A stretch of DNA of 64,000 nt from Anaerolineae bacterium (GTDB taxonomy: Bacteria; Chloroflexota; Anaerolineae; Aggregatilineales; UBA2796): positions 248,001 through 312,000 of the forward strand of contig JAHBVJ010000001.1 in NCBI GenBank assembly GCA_019637615.1. Reading direction: 5' to 3'. Shown in pieces: positions 48,969-59,240 of the stretch. The position numbers and the translations under genes were made by a program. The notes beneath the pieces were generated by a model. The model was not told where the DNA came from. It searched no databases and saw only the letters and a list, made by a program, of their open reading frames with translations. The first letter of the stretch is position 1. Each line of letters starts with the position of its first letter.

Positions 48969-49595
48969 TCAAGCATGGTGACCGATATCATCAGGCGGTG
49001 CTTGATGATAAATAGTCCGAAACAGCAGGGTTGCCATCTCTTGCGCCGAGTACGGGCAACCCGCCGATAGCAGCCAATCCGTCAACTGTAACTGCGTCCC
49101 CGCCACGAACCGCGCCATATAATCTTCGGGAAAACTCGCATACATTGGCGGACGCAAATACCGATCTGCTTCGATATTCTTCGCCACCGTCTCGATCACA
49201 TACTGCTGATAATTCGCCCGCAGCATCGGATGTCCGTTCGGCCCCACCATCGCCGCGAATTCATTCCGCACGCGCAAAACCGACTCGAAATACTCGACCC
49301 ACGCCAGATATTCGCGTCGGGGCGACGGCTGTGTGCTAAGGCGCTGTTCCGTTTCCAGCCTGAGCTGCTCCGCGAACACATAGAAAACTTCCCAGATTAG
49401 CGCTTCTTTACTCTCAAAGTGAACATAAAACGTCCCATGTCCTACGTCAGCCAGCTCGGTAATGGCTTTAACGGTCAGCTTGGTAAAGCCATGTTGCTGC
49501 ACCAACATCACGGCTGCTTCCATCAAACGCTGCCGTGTCTCCTGTTTGTGCCGTTCAATCCGATTTTCCGCGTGCTCATCTAAAATTGACATCAT
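48969..49595 (-). CDS. TetR/AcrR-family regulator
   Basis: 208 residues. The N-terminal helix-turn-helix is typical: R-Q-R-L-M-E-A-A-V-M-L-V-Q-Q-H-G-F-T-K-L-T-V-K-A-I, then A-D-V-G-H-G-T-F-Y-V-H-F-E-S-K-E-A-L-I (about 20-70). The C-terminal ligand domain has no recognised subfamily. Two start codons are adjacent (49595 and 49592). It is divergent from the 49676 gene, with 80 bp between them, so that gene is its most likely target besides itself. The palindrome before the acyl-CoA dehydrogenase at 16850 is of a kind TetR proteins bind, but no link is shown. Confidence 0.92.
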   Translation of the reverse strand: MMSILDEHAENRIERHKQETRQRLMEAAVMLVQQHGFTKLTVKAITELADVGHGTFYVHFESKEALIWEVFYVFAEQLRLETEQRLSTQPSPRREYLAWVEYFESVLRVRNEFAAMVGPNGHPMLRANYQQYVIETVAKNIEADRYLRPPMYASFPEDYMARFVAGTQLQLTDWLLSAGCPYSAQEMATLLFRTIYHQAPPDDIGHHA

Positions 49596-49675
49596 GTCAG
49601 CACCGATTGTTTGGGACGAGTCTCCTCCTCATTGTATCCTGATTCCAATCCGCTGATTTGCTTAAAAGGCATCGT

Positions 49676-50338
49676 ATGAACACCATCAACTATGTGACGG
49701 TGATTGAACCCGTCTACGAATCAACCCTAGTCGGCACGGCTGATCTCGCGCCGTGGCAGCACTTACTCGCCAGCGAAGGCTTACCCATCGCCAGCACCAA
49801 CGGACGTGCAGAACTGCTGCTCAGTGCGGTCGATTCAAAATACAAGGGGATACGTTTTCAGGAGTTCTCGATCTCGGTCAAGGTGAGCGATACCCGTTAC
49901 TTCCTCGCCCACGCTTACAATTCCATCGGCCTCTTCGCACTGGCGGAACGCAAGATGTTCCGCACGCCCTACTATCAGGGCACCATCCACGTCGAGCAGC
50001 GTCAGATCATGCTGCGGCATGGCAAAACTGCTGTTTTTCAGGCCACCCTACCGCCCCAAGTCACCAGCCTCAACACTGCGGATGAGTGTTGGGAACTATT
50101 CATCCACCTACCCAAACAACTGCGTCAGCAGCCCGCTGTCCCGCATTACTTCCATGCGCGTCTCGAAGGGCCTACCGATCACTACCCCGCCGACTCCGCT
50201 GCGTTGACCATCACGCCCACGCCGCAGGATGAAACCCTCGCCATGCTAGAGCGCTCGAATTTCCGCGCCGAAAGCTGGAATATCCGTCCAACTGCGCGTC
50301 ACAGCAAATCCAAAACGTATAGTCAATCGCCTGATTAA
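49676..50338 (+). CDS. Acetoacetate-decarboxylase/DUF2071-like protein
   Basis: 220 residues from ATG 49676 with AAAAGG six bases upstream. The central part reads F-Q-E-F-S-I-S-V-K-V, Y-F-L-A-H-A-Y-N-S-I, F-A-L-A-E-R-K-M-F-R-T-P-Y-Y-Q-G, a plan seen in the acetoacetate decarboxylase/DUF2071 beta-barrel superfamily (strand, helix with A-E-R, then T-P-Y-Y). A clear catalytic lysine cannot be assigned, so enzyme activity is uncertain. No signal peptide. Being divergent from a TetR gene suggests a regulated, perhaps ligand-related, protein. The last 30 residues are polar and probably flexible. Confidence 0.5.
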   Translation: MNTINYVTVIEPVYESTLVGTADLAPWQHLLASEGLPIASTNGRAELLLSAVDSKYKGIRFQEFSISVKVSDTRYFLAHAYNSIGLFALAERKMFRTPYYQGTIHVEQRQIMLRHGKTAVFQATLPPQVTSLNTADECWELFIHLPKQLRQQPAVPHYFHARLEGPTDHYPADSAALTITPTPQDETLAMLERSNFRAESWNIRPTARHSKSKTYSQSPD

Positions 50339-50342
50339 ACAC

Positions 50343-50371
50343 GTTGCCCCCGCTAAATCAGCGAGGGCAAC
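50343..50371. terminator. Terminator between the 49676 gene and the surface-protein gene
   Basis: GTTGCCC-C-CGCT (50343-50354) pairs with AGCG-A-GGGCAAC (50360-50371), 11 pairs with one mismatch and a 5-nt loop. The flanking genes converge. Confidence 0.75.
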
Positions 50372-50402
50372 CACATCGATTCATTTTCTCTCTATCTTCG
50401 GT

Positions 50403-51197
50403 TTACGGCTGGAACGTCGGTGCCGCTTCTACTGCCGCTGGTGTCACCACGCGTACCCAGTAGCCCGCTAATGGATAATCGTTCGCGCTGCCGAACACGA
50501 AGGAGCTATCGGCGTAACCCGTCGCCAGCGTATTCTTGATATACGTCAGCCCGTTCGACTGCCGATATACGCCCACGCCGGACTTGCCATCGCCGTCCCA
50601 ATCGCCGACAAACGGTGTATCACCCGCGATGCCGAGACCGAATTCGGCGTCTGCATATACGGAGCAGTTACACACGCTGTTGGTCACGTAAAACACCTGA
50701 TTCGACGGACGATACACGCCGGGGCTGTCTTTCCCGTCGCCGTTCCAATCGCCCGCGATTCCGATGTCACCCGGACTGCCGAGCACCATCGTGTAGTCTG
50801 CAAAGCCCGTCGTCAGGCTGTTCTTCAGATAGATCAAGCCATTGGACGGTCTGTACACGCCGACGCTGTCTCTGCCGTCGCCATCCCAGTCGCCCACGAT
50901 CGGCTGATCGCCCGGATTGCCGAGTACGAACGAGTAACTGAGGACAGCGGGGTTTGCCGTGCTGTTTGTTAGGTAGAACTGCCCCGTACTGCTCTTGTAC
51001 ACGCCCGGTGTATCGATCCCGTCGCCATTCCAATCGCCTGTGATCGGGAAGAAATCCGGTGCGCCGAAAGTGATCGTGCTGTCGGCATATCCTGTCGTGT
51101 TGGAATTACGCAGGTAGAACGTCGAGACACTTGGACGGAAGACGCCGATGGTATCGGGATGCAGCGGTATTGCAGTAGCCGTTGCGGTTGGTGTCAC
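50403..51197 (-). CDS. C-terminal part of a frameshifted surface protein (GDWDGDG repeats)
   Basis: About 264 residues. It is the same C-terminal module as in the two SBBP proteins: I-G-V-F-R-P-S-V-S-T-F-Y-L-R-N-S-N-T-T-G then four G-D-W-(N/D)-G-D-G turns and the tail E-A-A-P-T-F-Q-P. The GTG at 51197 is only the first start codon after the Thr/Pro tract; the natural start is at 52676. Reading frames of this part and of the N-terminal part are the same, but between about 51290 and 51530 the repeat tract is out of frame, with a TAA at 51474-51476. So one gene is broken by two compensating indels. Confidence 0.8.
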   Translation of the reverse strand: MTPTATATAIPLHPDTIGVFRPSVSTFYLRNSNTTGYADSTITFGAPDFFPITGDWNGDGIDTPGVYKSSTGQFYLTNSTANPAVLSYSFVLGNPGDQPIVGDWDGDGRDSVGVYRPSNGLIYLKNSLTTGFADYTMVLGSPGDIGIAGDWNGDGKDSPGVYRPSNQVFYVTNSVCNCSVYADAEFGLGIAGDTPFVGDWDGDGKSGVGVYRQSNGLTYIKNTLATGYADSSFVFGSANDYPLAGYWVRVVTPAAVEAAPTFQP

Positions 51198-51261
51198 GGT
51201 CGGGGTACTGCTCGGTGTCGCTGTAGGCGTAGCCGTCGCTGTACTGGTCGGAGTATCCGTT

Positions 51262-52060
51262 GCCGTGGCAGTGAACGTCGGCGGAACGTGAAAGTCGCGG
51301 CTGGGTGTATCGGCTATATAGTCGCCGTATCCGTTGCCGTGGCAGTGAACGTCGGCGTGAACGTGAAGGTCGCGGTTGGTGTATCGGTTGGTGTGCTAGT
51401 CGCCGTATCCGTTGCCGTGGCAGTGAACGTCGGCGTGAACGTGAAGGTCGCGGTTGGCGTATCGGTCGGCGTGTTAGTCGCCGTATTTGTTGCCGTGGCA
51501 GTGAATGTCGGTGTGAACGAAGGTCGCGGTCGGTGTATGTTGGCGCAGCATCGCCGTATCCGTTGCCGTGGCAGTGAATGTCGGTGTGAACGTGAAGGTC
51601 GCGGTTGGTGTATCGGTTGGCGTGTTAGTCGCCGTATCCGTTGCCGTGACAGTAAACGTCGGCGTGAACGTGAAGGTCGCGGTCGGTGTATCGGTTGGCG
51701 TGTTAGTCGCCGTATCCGTTGCCGTGGCAGTGAATGTCGGTGTGAACGTGAAGGTCGCGGTCGGCGTATCAGTTGGCGTGTTAGTCGCCGTATCCGTCGC
51801 CGTGGCGGTAAACGTCGGCGTGTCCGTGAAGGTTGCGGTCGCCGTGTCCGTCGCTGTGGCGGTGAAAGTAGGCGTCAGCGTAAACGTAGCCGTCGGAGTG
51901 TCCGTGAAGGTCGCCGTTGCTGTATCCGTTGCCGTGGCGGTGAACGTCGGCGTCAGCGTAAACGTAGCCGTTGGCGTATCCGTGAAGGTCGCGGTTGCCG
52001 TATCCATCGCCGTGCTAGTGGCGGTTGCTGTCGGTGTTGCCGTTTCTGCGGGGACATCTG
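51262..52060 (-). repeat. 78-bp tandem repeat coding a Thr/Pro linker
   Basis: The plus-strand marker GCCGTGRCAG starts at 51262, 51336, 51414, 51492, 51565, 51643 and 51721, giving unit lengths 74, 78, 78, 73, 78, 78. The 78-bp unit encodes 26 residues of the form [12 protein letters not shown]. More diverged Thr-rich units continue to about 52060. Two units have lost 4 and 5 bases; together 9, which restores the frame. Confidence 0.9.
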
Positions 52061-52676
52061 AAGGCGTTGCTGTGGACGTAGCAGTTGAGGTGCTCCCACC
52101 GTCCACACTATATACCTCAATGCCGGATAAGTTGGCCTCGGAGCCAGATGTCTGCAACGTTAACGTGCCATCTGTGACGATTGCCGTCCACGGGCCAAGC
52201 CGATCCCATTCGCCAGCCGTCGGCCCCGCCTGATAATCCGCTAAAACTAGCTGCCCCTGCAAATAAAATGAGTAAGCGGGCGGATTGGGGTTATTCCAAT
52301 CCAACCATGTGTAGACATATACCTCATACGTGCCGTTAGGTACGGCGCTCATGACTGCGTTGTGCGCCCAATACTGACGTGAGCAGCTGATCATCGCGGT
52401 ACGCTCGGCATCGGTGGTTGGATTCAATGGTTGGAATGGGTTGCACAACGCCGTCCCTAGCGTAGTGAAGTTTGGCGTTGTATCCGAATCGGTATTGGCT
52501 TCCCAATTGTTGCCGTCGATCACGAGCGCCGCGCCGCCCACATTGATTGCACGATAGAATGTCGTGACTGCTGCACCTTGAACATGGAGCGTGACTTGCC
52601 CAACGCCGAATGCGCTGCACAAAATCATGAGGAGGATAGAAATAAATATGCCTACAGATCGCCGTTGAGTTTTCAT
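51474..52676 (-). CDS. N-terminal part of the frameshifted surface protein (signal, malectin-like domain, Thr/Pro linker)
   Basis: About 400 residues from the ATG at 52676. The signal peptide ends T-L-H-V-Q-G-A, closely matching those of the two SBBP proteins. Residues about 38-195 form one beta domain with [39 protein letters not shown] and G-I-E-V-Y-S-V-D, the plan of malectin-type carbohydrate-binding domains. A Thr-rich linker follows up to the frameshift; the true C-terminus is the 50403-51197 piece. The protein would be secreted, binding glycans at one end and with calcium-loop repeats at the other. Whether the break is biological or a sequencing error is open. Confidence 0.8.
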   Translation of the reverse strand: MKTQRRSVGIFISILLMILCSAFGVGQVTLHVQGAAVTTFYRAINVGGAALVIDGNNWEANTDSDTTPNFTTLGTALCNPFQPLNPTTDAERTAMISCSRQYWAHNAVMSAVPNGTYEVYVYTWLDWNNPNPPAYSFYLQGQLVLADYQAGPTAGEWDRLGPWTAIVTDGTLTLQTSGSEANLSGIEVYSVDGGSTSTATSTATPSDVPAETATPTATATSTAMDTATATFTDTPTATFTLTPTFTATATDTATATFTDTPTATFTLTPTFTATATDTATATFTDTPTFTATATDTATNTPTDTPTATFTFTPTFTATATDTATNTPTDTPTATFTFTPTFTVTATDTATNTPTDTPTATFTFTPTFTATATDTAMLRQHTPTATFVHTDIHCHGNKYGD

Positions 52677-52976
52677 AGATGTGTCGCCAATCTGGGCCAA
52701 CAATATTAACTGAGATTTGTTGGTGTGAGCACAAAACACTGGCAATATGGTGAAAATGCGCACAATACTCATTGTAGTTGCATCAAGGGGACGTGACAAT
52801 CCATATTTACGATCTTGAGATACCGTTCACGATCACTATTCGTATGGATACCTCATGTGGCGTCCGCGATGATCACCCTTTCTGTTATCGATCAGTGCCG
52901 CAAGCGCTACCATCTCATCCACAAAATGCAGTATAGTCATTCCATCCAGTTTCTATGCGAGCGAGAGAACCGAACG

Positions 52977-54575
52977 ATGGCGACAGCCCCCGCCCCTAGC
53001 GATCAACAAGCAGTCAATAGCACGACGAGTAACCATCTCGGCGGCATCGTTATCCTTGATTATGGCTCACAATATACACAGCTTATCGCACGCCGTGTCC
53101 GTGAAGCGGGCGTGTATGCCGAATTATTCCATTGGGATACCCCGCCCGCGCAGTTAATGGCACTACAACCACGCGGCTGGATTCTTTCTGGCGGCCCCAA
53201 CAGCGTCTACGATGACGGTGCGCCTACGCTGCCCGCCTACATCCTTGATAGCGGCTTACCTGTCCTCGGCATCTGCTACGGGATGCAGCTCCTGACCCAT
53301 GCGCTCGGCGGCAAGGTGACTGGTTCATCCGAACGCGAATACGGCCCTGCCTCGGTTGAACTCACCACCGATGTGCCCTTGTTCCGCGCGCTTCCGTCAC
53401 ACATTGATGTGTGGATGAGTCACGGGGATCGCATCGATGCGCTTCCACCGGCATGGCAGCGCTTGGGCAAATCCGATAACTCCCCGTTTGCTGCAATGGG
53501 CGATACCACGCGCCATCGCTACGGTGTCCAGTTCCATCCCGAAGTCCAGCATACGCCACTAGGAGCCACCGTGTTGCGCAACTTTATTTTTGACATTTGC
53601 GGTTGTTCTCCGGCGTGGAATGCTGCCTCCATCATCGAAGAAAGTATCGACCGTGTGCGCAAGCAAATCGGCGGTGAGCGGGTCGTTCTTGGCCTCAGCG
53701 GTGGCGTGGATTCCGCCGTTGCCGCCGCATTGATCCATCGTGCCGTTGGGGAGCAATTGACCTGCATCTTTGTCAATCACGGTCTGATGCGCAAAGACGA
53801 ACCGGAGCAAATCGTCGCTACCTTCGGGCAGCAGTTCGGCATCAACTTGGTCGCCGTCGATGCGACGGAAACTTTCTTAGGCGCGCTTGAAGGCGTCACT
53901 GATCCTGAACGGAAGCGCAAGATCATTGGTGAGTTATTCGTACGCACCTTCGAAGCAGAAGCCAACAAACTTGGGGATGTTGCCTTTTTGGCGCAAGGTA
54001 CGATTTATCCCGACGTGATCGAAAGTGCGGCCAAAGATCGCCCCGGTGCGCATCGCATCAAGACTCATCACAACGTGGGTGGCTTACCAGAGGATATTCA
54101 GTTCAAACTAGTCGAACCACTGCGCTACTTATTCAAGGACGAAGTGCGCAAAGTCGGCACCGAGCTTGGCCTCCCCGATGAAATCGTCTGGCGGCAGCCC
54201 TTCCCCGGCCCCGGTCTCGCTGTGCGCTGCTTGGGCGAAGTCACCTTCGAGCGCGTCGAGCGGCTCCGTCAGGCCGATGCCATCGTCACGGGCGAACTGC
54301 GGGCGGCTGGCTTACTGCGCGGCGATACGGCGCAAGCCTTTGCCGTGTTGCTGCCCGTGCGTAGCGTCGGCGTCATGGGCGACGGGCGCACTTACCAAGA
54401 AGCTGTCGCTATTCGTGCCGTCACTACTGAAGACTTCATGACCGCTGACTGGGCGCGTTTATCCTTCGATGTGCTAGCTCGCATCAGCAAACGCATCGTG
54501 GACGAAGTGAAAGGAGTCAACCGTGTAGTCTATGACATTACGAGTAAGCCTCCCGCCACGATTGAGTGGGAATGA
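52977..54575 (+). CDS. guaA: GMP synthase (glutamine-hydrolysing)
   Basis: 532 residues from ATG 52977; the frame is open further upstream to 52815, but the alignment start [11 protein letters not shown] fits the later ATG with about 22 variable residues before it. Converts XMP to GMP. The class I amidotransferase has G-I-C-Y-G-M-Q (nucleophile Cys) and G-V-Q-F-H-P-E-V (His, Glu). The ATP-pyrophosphatase domain has L-S-G-G-V-D-S-A-V (PP-loop) and [11 protein letters not shown]. The dimerisation end has [12 protein letters not shown] and the closing K-P-P-A-T-I-E-W-E. It is a stand-alone gene; pckG follows after 130 bp. Confidence 0.97.
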   Translation: MATAPAPSDQQAVNSTTSNHLGGIVILDYGSQYTQLIARRVREAGVYAELFHWDTPPAQLMALQPRGWILSGGPNSVYDDGAPTLPAYILDSGLPVLGICYGMQLLTHALGGKVTGSSEREYGPASVELTTDVPLFRALPSHIDVWMSHGDRIDALPPAWQRLGKSDNSPFAAMGDTTRHRYGVQFHPEVQHTPLGATVLRNFIFDICGCSPAWNAASIIEESIDRVRKQIGGERVVLGLSGGVDSAVAAALIHRAVGEQLTCIFVNHGLMRKDEPEQIVATFGQQFGINLVAVDATETFLGALEGVTDPERKRKIIGELFVRTFEAEANKLGDVAFLAQGTIYPDVIESAAKDRPGAHRIKTHHNVGGLPEDIQFKLVEPLRYLFKDEVRKVGTELGLPDEIVWRQPFPGPGLAVRCLGEVTFERVERLRQADAIVTGELRAAGLLRGDTAQAFAVLLPVRSVGVMGDGRTYQEAVAIRAVTTEDFMTADWARLSFDVLARISKRIVDEVKGVNRVVYDITSKPPATIEWE

Positions 54576-54705
54576 TTACGCAAAACGTCATTGACTTTGA
54601 TGATGGATTTACTGCGATCATGTGACATCTATCACTCAACCAATGGCCTTCGCCTATGCTATCTTTGTGAATGTCTTCACAAGCAACGAATTGGGAGAGA
54701 ATCAT

Positions 54706-56550
54706 ATGCCTACAAATGCTCTCAAGGTCAATGAGAAGCTGCAAAGCTGGGTTGATCAAATTGAATGGTTATGCCGCCCGAACGAGGTGGTATGGTGTGA
54801 CGGTTCGCAAGAAGAATATGACCGCCTGTGCCAACTATTAGTCGATCAAGGCACTTTCGTCCGTCTGAATCCTGAACTGCGCCCGAATAGCTTCCTCGCC
54901 CGCTCTGATGTCAACGACGTAGCACGCGTCGAAGATCGCACGTTTATTTGCAGCGTTAGCCGTTCCGACGCTGGACCCACCAACAACTGGGTTGATCCCA
55001 AGGAAATGCACGCCACCTTGAACAAGCTGTTCGATGGCGCGATGCATGGGCGCACAATGTACGTTATCCCCTTCAGCATGGGGCCGATTGGTTCGCCGCT
55101 GTCGATGATCGGTGTACAAGTTACCGACTCGCCGTATGTGGTCGTCAACATGCGCATTATGACCCGCATGGGCGCGGCTGTACTGGACGCACTCGGTGAG
55201 GGCGATTTCGTGCCATGCGTACACTCGGTCGGTGTGCCACTGGCTCCCGGTCAGGCTGACGTGGCGTGGCCTTGCAACAAGGATCAAAAGTATATCGTCC
55301 ACTTCCCGCAGGAACGCGCGATTTGGTCGTATGGTAGCGGTTACGGTGGCAACGCACTGCTCGGCAAGAAGTGCCTCGCGCTGCGTATTGCGTCGAACAT
55401 CGCCCACGAAGAAGGCTGGTTAGCCGAGCACATGGCAATCGTCGGCGTGGAAGATCCTAGCGGCGAGAAAAGCTACGTCGGCGCGGCCTTCCCCAGCGCT
55501 TGCGGTAAGACCAACTTCGCCATGCTGATCCCGCCGAAGGAATATAAGGGCTGGAAGGTCACTACGGTTGGTGACGACATCGCATGGATTAAGCCCGGCC
55601 CCGATGGCAAGATTTACGCCATCAACCCCGAAGCTGGTTTCTTCGGTGTCGCCCCCGGTACCTCATACGGCTCGAACCCCAACGCGATGAAGACGATCGA
55701 GAAGAACACGATCTTCACGAACGTCGCGCTGACGCCAGAAGGCGATGTGTGGTGGGAAGGCATGACCAAGACCCCACCCGCCAAGCTGATCGACTGGACT
55801 GGTCAGGAATGGACGCCAGACTGCGGACGTAAGGCTGCGCACCCCAATGCACGCTTCACCGCCCCGACGAACCAATGCCCGAGTCTCGACCCCGATTGGG
55901 AAGACCCGAAGGGTGTGCCTATCAAGGCGTTCATCTTCGGTGGTCGCCGTACGACGAGTATGCCGCTGGTTTATCAGGCCTTCAACTGGAACTATGGTGT
56001 GTATCTCGCCGCGACGATGGGTTCAGAAATGACCGCCGCCGCCGCTGGCAAACTCGGTGAAGTCCGCCGCGATCCATTCGCGATGCTGCCCTTCATTGGT
56101 TACCACATGGCGAGCTACTTCAATCACTGGCTGGACTTCGGGCGTAAGATCCCCAACCCGCCGCGTATCTTCTCCGTCAACTGGTTCCGCCGCGACAAGG
56201 ATGGTAACTTCCTGTGGCCCGGATTTGGTGACAACATGCGCGTCTTGGAATGGATCGTTAGCCGTGCCAATGGTCATGCCGTCGGTATCGAATCGCCACT
56301 GGGGCGTATGCCTCGGTATGAAGACCTCAATCTCGAAGGGATGGAGAACTTCTCGCCAGAGCAGTTCTATGAACTGATGTCGATTGACCGTGAAGTGTGG
56401 AAGCAGGAAATCCTCTCGCACGAGGAACTGTTCATCAAGCTCTACGACCGTCTCCCCAAGGAGATGCTCGCGGTGCGTGAACTGCTGCTCTCCAGCCTGT
56501 GGCGCTCGCCCGAAAAATGGGAACTGGCGCACGAAAACGGCGAAGAATAA
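54706..56550 (+). CDS. pckG: Phosphoenolpyruvate carboxykinase (GTP)
   Basis: 614 residues from ATG 54706, with GGGAGAG six bases upstream. It interconverts oxaloacetate and PEP with GTP, for gluconeogenesis or anaplerosis. The GTP-type signature F-P-S-A-C-G-K-T-N (P-loop with the reactive Cys) lies near residue 265. Other marks are [43 protein letters not shown] and [12 protein letters not shown]. All are canonical, so the enzyme should be active. It has its own terminator. Codon use is more biased toward C/G third positions than its neighbours, which suggests high expression. Confidence 0.98.
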   Translation: MPTNALKVNEKLQSWVDQIEWLCRPNEVVWCDGSQEEYDRLCQLLVDQGTFVRLNPELRPNSFLARSDVNDVARVEDRTFICSVSRSDAGPTNNWVDPKEMHATLNKLFDGAMHGRTMYVIPFSMGPIGSPLSMIGVQVTDSPYVVVNMRIMTRMGAAVLDALGEGDFVPCVHSVGVPLAPGQADVAWPCNKDQKYIVHFPQERAIWSYGSGYGGNALLGKKCLALRIASNIAHEEGWLAEHMAIVGVEDPSGEKSYVGAAFPSACGKTNFAMLIPPKEYKGWKVTTVGDDIAWIKPGPDGKIYAINPEAGFFGVAPGTSYGSNPNAMKTIEKNTIFTNVALTPEGDVWWEGMTKTPPAKLIDWTGQEWTPDCGRKAAHPNARFTAPTNQCPSLDPDWEDPKGVPIKAFIFGGRRTTSMPLVYQAFNWNYGVYLAATMGSEMTAAAAGKLGEVRRDPFAMLPFIGYHMASYFNHWLDFGRKIPNPPRIFSVNWFRRDKDGNFLWPGFGDNMRVLEWIVSRANGHAVGIESPLGRMPRYEDLNLEGMENFSPEQFYELMSIDREVWKQEILSHEELFIKLYDRLPKEMLAVRELLLSSLWRSPEKWELAHENGEE

Positions 56551-56585
56551 CCTAGACAGCTAATCGCTTCCGACGCAGGAGCCTG

Positions 56586-56624
56586 AACGGAGGATTGCTA
56601 ATCACCATAGCGATCCTCCGTTTT
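56586..56624 (+). terminator. Terminator of pckG
   Basis: AACGGAGGATTGC (56586-56598) pairs with GCGATCCTCCGTT (56610-56622), one G-T pair, and TTTGTTTTG follows. The rest of 56625-56803 is AT-rich with no gene seen. Confidence 0.85.
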
Positions 56625-56818
56625 GTTTTGATCACATCTGCCTCCCTCACACTCTCCAATCTCTGCCTCCCACGCGCAAAATTCACGCCAAATTCAAAAT
56701 CGCATGGTTTATCTATCGGATGTTAGAGATAATATAAACTATGTTGTAAGGATGATATACGAACTTTGCCTTCACGCGCTATCTGCTGCCCAACATCGCT
56801 CACATGGAGATGCCATCG

Positions 56819-57235
56819 ATGCCTTACCAGATTTCATGGGATGACGCCGCCCATACCATTCTTCGCATTGACATTACTGGCGAGTCTAACTGGGGTGAAC
56901 CGTTGATTGCCCAGAAAGAAGTCAATGCTTTGGTGGAAGGCACGGGGCATCCCTGCACCATGATTCTGAACCTGAGCACTGTCACACGGATGCCACCCAA
57001 CGCGTTAAGCCAAGCCCAAAAGATCATGACCGGTTGGCATCCCCATATTGAGTCTGTGGTGATGGTGGGCAAGAGTTCCTTCATCAAAAAACTGGTGGTT
57101 GCTGCCTTCAGAGTGTATAGATCCATCCGCAAATTGGACGAAACAACCCTCTTCGCTGCCGATTTGATCGAGGCACGCCAGCTTATTCAGGAGCATCGTC
57201 GCGTGCATTCCCCGACGCATGATGCGGGTAGCTAA
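56819..57235 (+). CDS. STAS/SpoIIAA-like small protein, function unknown
   Basis: 138 residues from ATG 56819, with GGAG eight bases upstream; in-frame ATGs at 56804 and 56810 are less well placed. The order of strands and helices (I-L-R-I-D-I-T-G-E-S, helix, C-T-M-I-L-N-L-S-T-V-T, helix, S-V-V-M-V-G-K, helix, T-T-L-F-A-A-D-L-I-E-A-R-Q-L-I) resembles a STAS-like domain. The conserved phosphorylated serine of anti-sigma antagonists is not evident. A kinase gene follows in the same direction after about 130 bp, but a functional link is inference. Confidence 0.55.
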   Translation: MPYQISWDDAAHTILRIDITGESNWGEPLIAQKEVNALVEGTGHPCTMILNLSTVTRMPPNALSQAQKIMTGWHPHIESVVMVGKSSFIKKLVVAAFRVYRSIRKLDETTLFAADLIEARQLIQEHRRVHSPTHDAGS

Positions 57236-57369
57236 CGGCAACCTCACACGCCACTTTCCCTAGGCCAGCCAGCGTCCATATCGGCCTGATCCACTTTGTG
57301 ATCTACCAATCCCTTCGGCGGGTTTACAATCCGAAGTTATCTCATTCACTACTGAAGGCCTAGTGGCGT

Positions 57370-59184
57370 ATGACCAATAATCAGTCTTCTAATCCAATTG
57401 GTATGGAAATTGGTCAATACCGCATCCTTTCCCCTCTTGGCGGCGGTGGGATGGCGACCGTCTACCGTGCCCATCAACGCAGCATGGAACGCGATGTCGC
57501 CATCAAGATCATCAAGCCTGAACTAGCCAATCTCAAAGATTTCACGGCACGGTTCGGGCGCGAAGCCAAAATGTTGGCCTCGCTCAGTCACGCCCATATC
57601 TTGAAGATTTTCGACTACGGTCAGCATCAAGATATGTGGTATCTGGTCATGGAACTGCTAAGTGGCGGCAGTCTGGCCGATCACATCACCAAAGGGCCGC
57701 TTTCGCTGGCCTTCACCTTGCGCCTGTTCGATCAGATCGCCTCCGCGCTCGATTATGCGCATCGTCGTGGCATCGTCCACCGCGATCTAAAACCGCAAAA
57801 TGTTCTGCTAGATGACGCTGCCAATGCGCTCCTGACCGATTTCGGCCTCGCCAAACTAGTGAATTCCACGTCTGGCCTAACCATGACCGGTTCCGCCGTC
57901 GGGACGCCCGCTTACATGGCTCCTGAGCAGTGGTCGAGTGGTGCTATCGATCTCCGCGCCGATGTCTATTCGCTCGGCATCATGTTGTTCGAGATGCTCA
58001 CGGGAGAATTACCCTTCGAAGGTGATACGCCGTTCCGCCTGATGCACATGCACATCTATGAGAATCCGCGTTCGCTCACGGAACTGAAGCCCAACACGTC
58101 CTCCGATATCGAATACATCATCGCCAGAGCTTTAGCCAAACAGCCCGATGATCGTTTCCAATCGGCGGGCGAGATGTCGAATGCGCTGCGCAAAGCCGTC
58201 ACGGGGATTACGTCCTCCTATGTGGCGGAGCGTCCCAGTTCATCGAAGCCAGTTTCCACGCGCAACATCAGCAGCGCCCCTATTGATCGCATCACACTTC
58301 TACCTTACGACCAACAAACCGGCGATCCCGTCCTCTTTGATGCGCCTGATGCCGCCTTCAATCCGGATCGGATCACGTTGCTGCCCGTTGATGAGCCGCA
58401 ACGCCAGAGCACGCGTCCACCAAGCTCACCATCCAGTGCATCAAATGCGGGCTTGCCCCCAACGCCACCTGCTCCATTTGAAGACACAGATTACGTCGCT
58501 CCACAACGCCCTCTGAGCGAGAAGGCCAAGGCCAAAGCCGCCGAAAAAGCGCGTAAACAGCGCGCTATGAATCTGCTGACGATAGCGACCGTTGCCTTAG
58601 CGGTGATTGTGCTCGCCATCTTTGGCATTTTATTCAACCGCCTGAATTCAGCACAGGCGGCACTGCCCACCGCCGCGCCGACCGGGGTCGCCCTTGTGTT
58701 GAGCAATACTACCGCTACCCTAACGCCGACACCTGCGCCCACCGAAATAATCCTTGTGACTCGCGTGCCGCTCAATGCGCCGACCATTACCTATACGCCA
58801 TCTTCTACCGCTACCCGAAGACCTACCTTCACGCGTGAGCCGACTTCGACTCTCCCATCTGCTGCCACCCGTCGCCCTGTTTCGCAACCTGCTACGTCCG
58901 TGCCATCATCAGGTTCAGCCTCGACAGGCATCGTCGGCACCATCCGCACGGCGATAGACTTTCATGCTGGCCCCGGCTCGGCGCATCCTGTTTTGCCGAT
59001 CAAGGTGCGGGTTGGCGATCAATTCAATATTGAAGGGAAAATCTTCGAGAACGGTGAAGAGTGGTTTCAGGTCACGCTCGTGAGCGGCGCGCCAGCATGG
59101 GTGCTTGCCTCTGCTGTCGAGATCAAGCCGCCCGACACTTACGTTCCGGTGATCACGCCGCGCGCACCGCCACCGCGCAAGTAA
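57370..59184 (+). CDS. Transmembrane Ser/Thr protein kinase with extracellular SH3-like domain
   Basis: 604 residues. The Hanks-type kinase domain (about 15-280) is complete: Gly loop L-G-G-G-G-M-A-T-V-Y, V-A-I-K lysine, H-R-D-L-K-P-Q-N (137-144), D-F-G (157-159), M-A-P-E-Q and D-V-Y-S-L-G-I. A juxtamembrane Pro/Thr-rich stretch of about 110 residues follows. One helix (about 400-422) crosses the membrane. Outside it are a Thr/Pro linker and a bacterial SH3 domain near the C-terminus (T-A-I-D-F-H-A-G-P-G-S ... W-F-Q-V-T-L). The SH3 end may sense cell-wall ligands. No phosphatase gene is adjacent. It ends at a strong terminator shared with the convergent SBBP gene. Confidence 0.95.
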   Translation: MTNNQSSNPIGMEIGQYRILSPLGGGGMATVYRAHQRSMERDVAIKIIKPELANLKDFTARFGREAKMLASLSHAHILKIFDYGQHQDMWYLVMELLSGGSLADHITKGPLSLAFTLRLFDQIASALDYAHRRGIVHRDLKPQNVLLDDAANALLTDFGLAKLVNSTSGLTMTGSAVGTPAYMAPEQWSSGAIDLRADVYSLGIMLFEMLTGELPFEGDTPFRLMHMHIYENPRSLTELKPNTSSDIEYIIARALAKQPDDRFQSAGEMSNALRKAVTGITSSYVAERPSSSKPVSTRNISSAPIDRITLLPYDQQTGDPVLFDAPDAAFNPDRITLLPVDEPQRQSTRPPSSPSSASNAGLPPTPPAPFEDTDYVAPQRPLSEKAKAKAAEKARKQRAMNLLTIATVALAVIVLAIFGILFNRLNSAQAALPTAAPTGVALVLSNTTATLTPTPAPTEIILVTRVPLNAPTITYTPSSTATRRPTFTREPTSTLPSAATRRPVSQPATSVPSSGSASTGIVGTIRTAIDFHAGPGSAHPVLPIKVRVGDQFNIEGKIFENGEEWFQVTLVSGAPAWVLASAVEIKPPDTYVPVITPRAPPPRK

Positions 59185-59189
59185 TGTCC

Positions 59190-59221
59190 TTGCGCACGGA
59201 TCGAGCATGATCCGTGCGCAA
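59190..59221. terminator. Terminator between the kinase and SBBP genes
   Basis: TTGCGCACGGATC (59190-59202) pairs perfectly with GATCCGTGCGCAA (59209-59221) over 6 bases. Its core is the same as at 35143-35168. Confidence 0.85.
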
Positions 59222-59240
59222 ATCAATGTTCGATAGTTTC

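Noticed and set aside
51262..52060. CRISPR-like array
   Set aside because: Units are contiguous 78-bp coding repeats without unique spacers.
51159..52233. Long plus-strand open frames rich in Arg/Gly or Val/Ala across the repeat tract
   Set aside because: They are antisense readings of the 78-bp repeat; composition is extreme and the minus-strand frame continues a signal-peptide protein.
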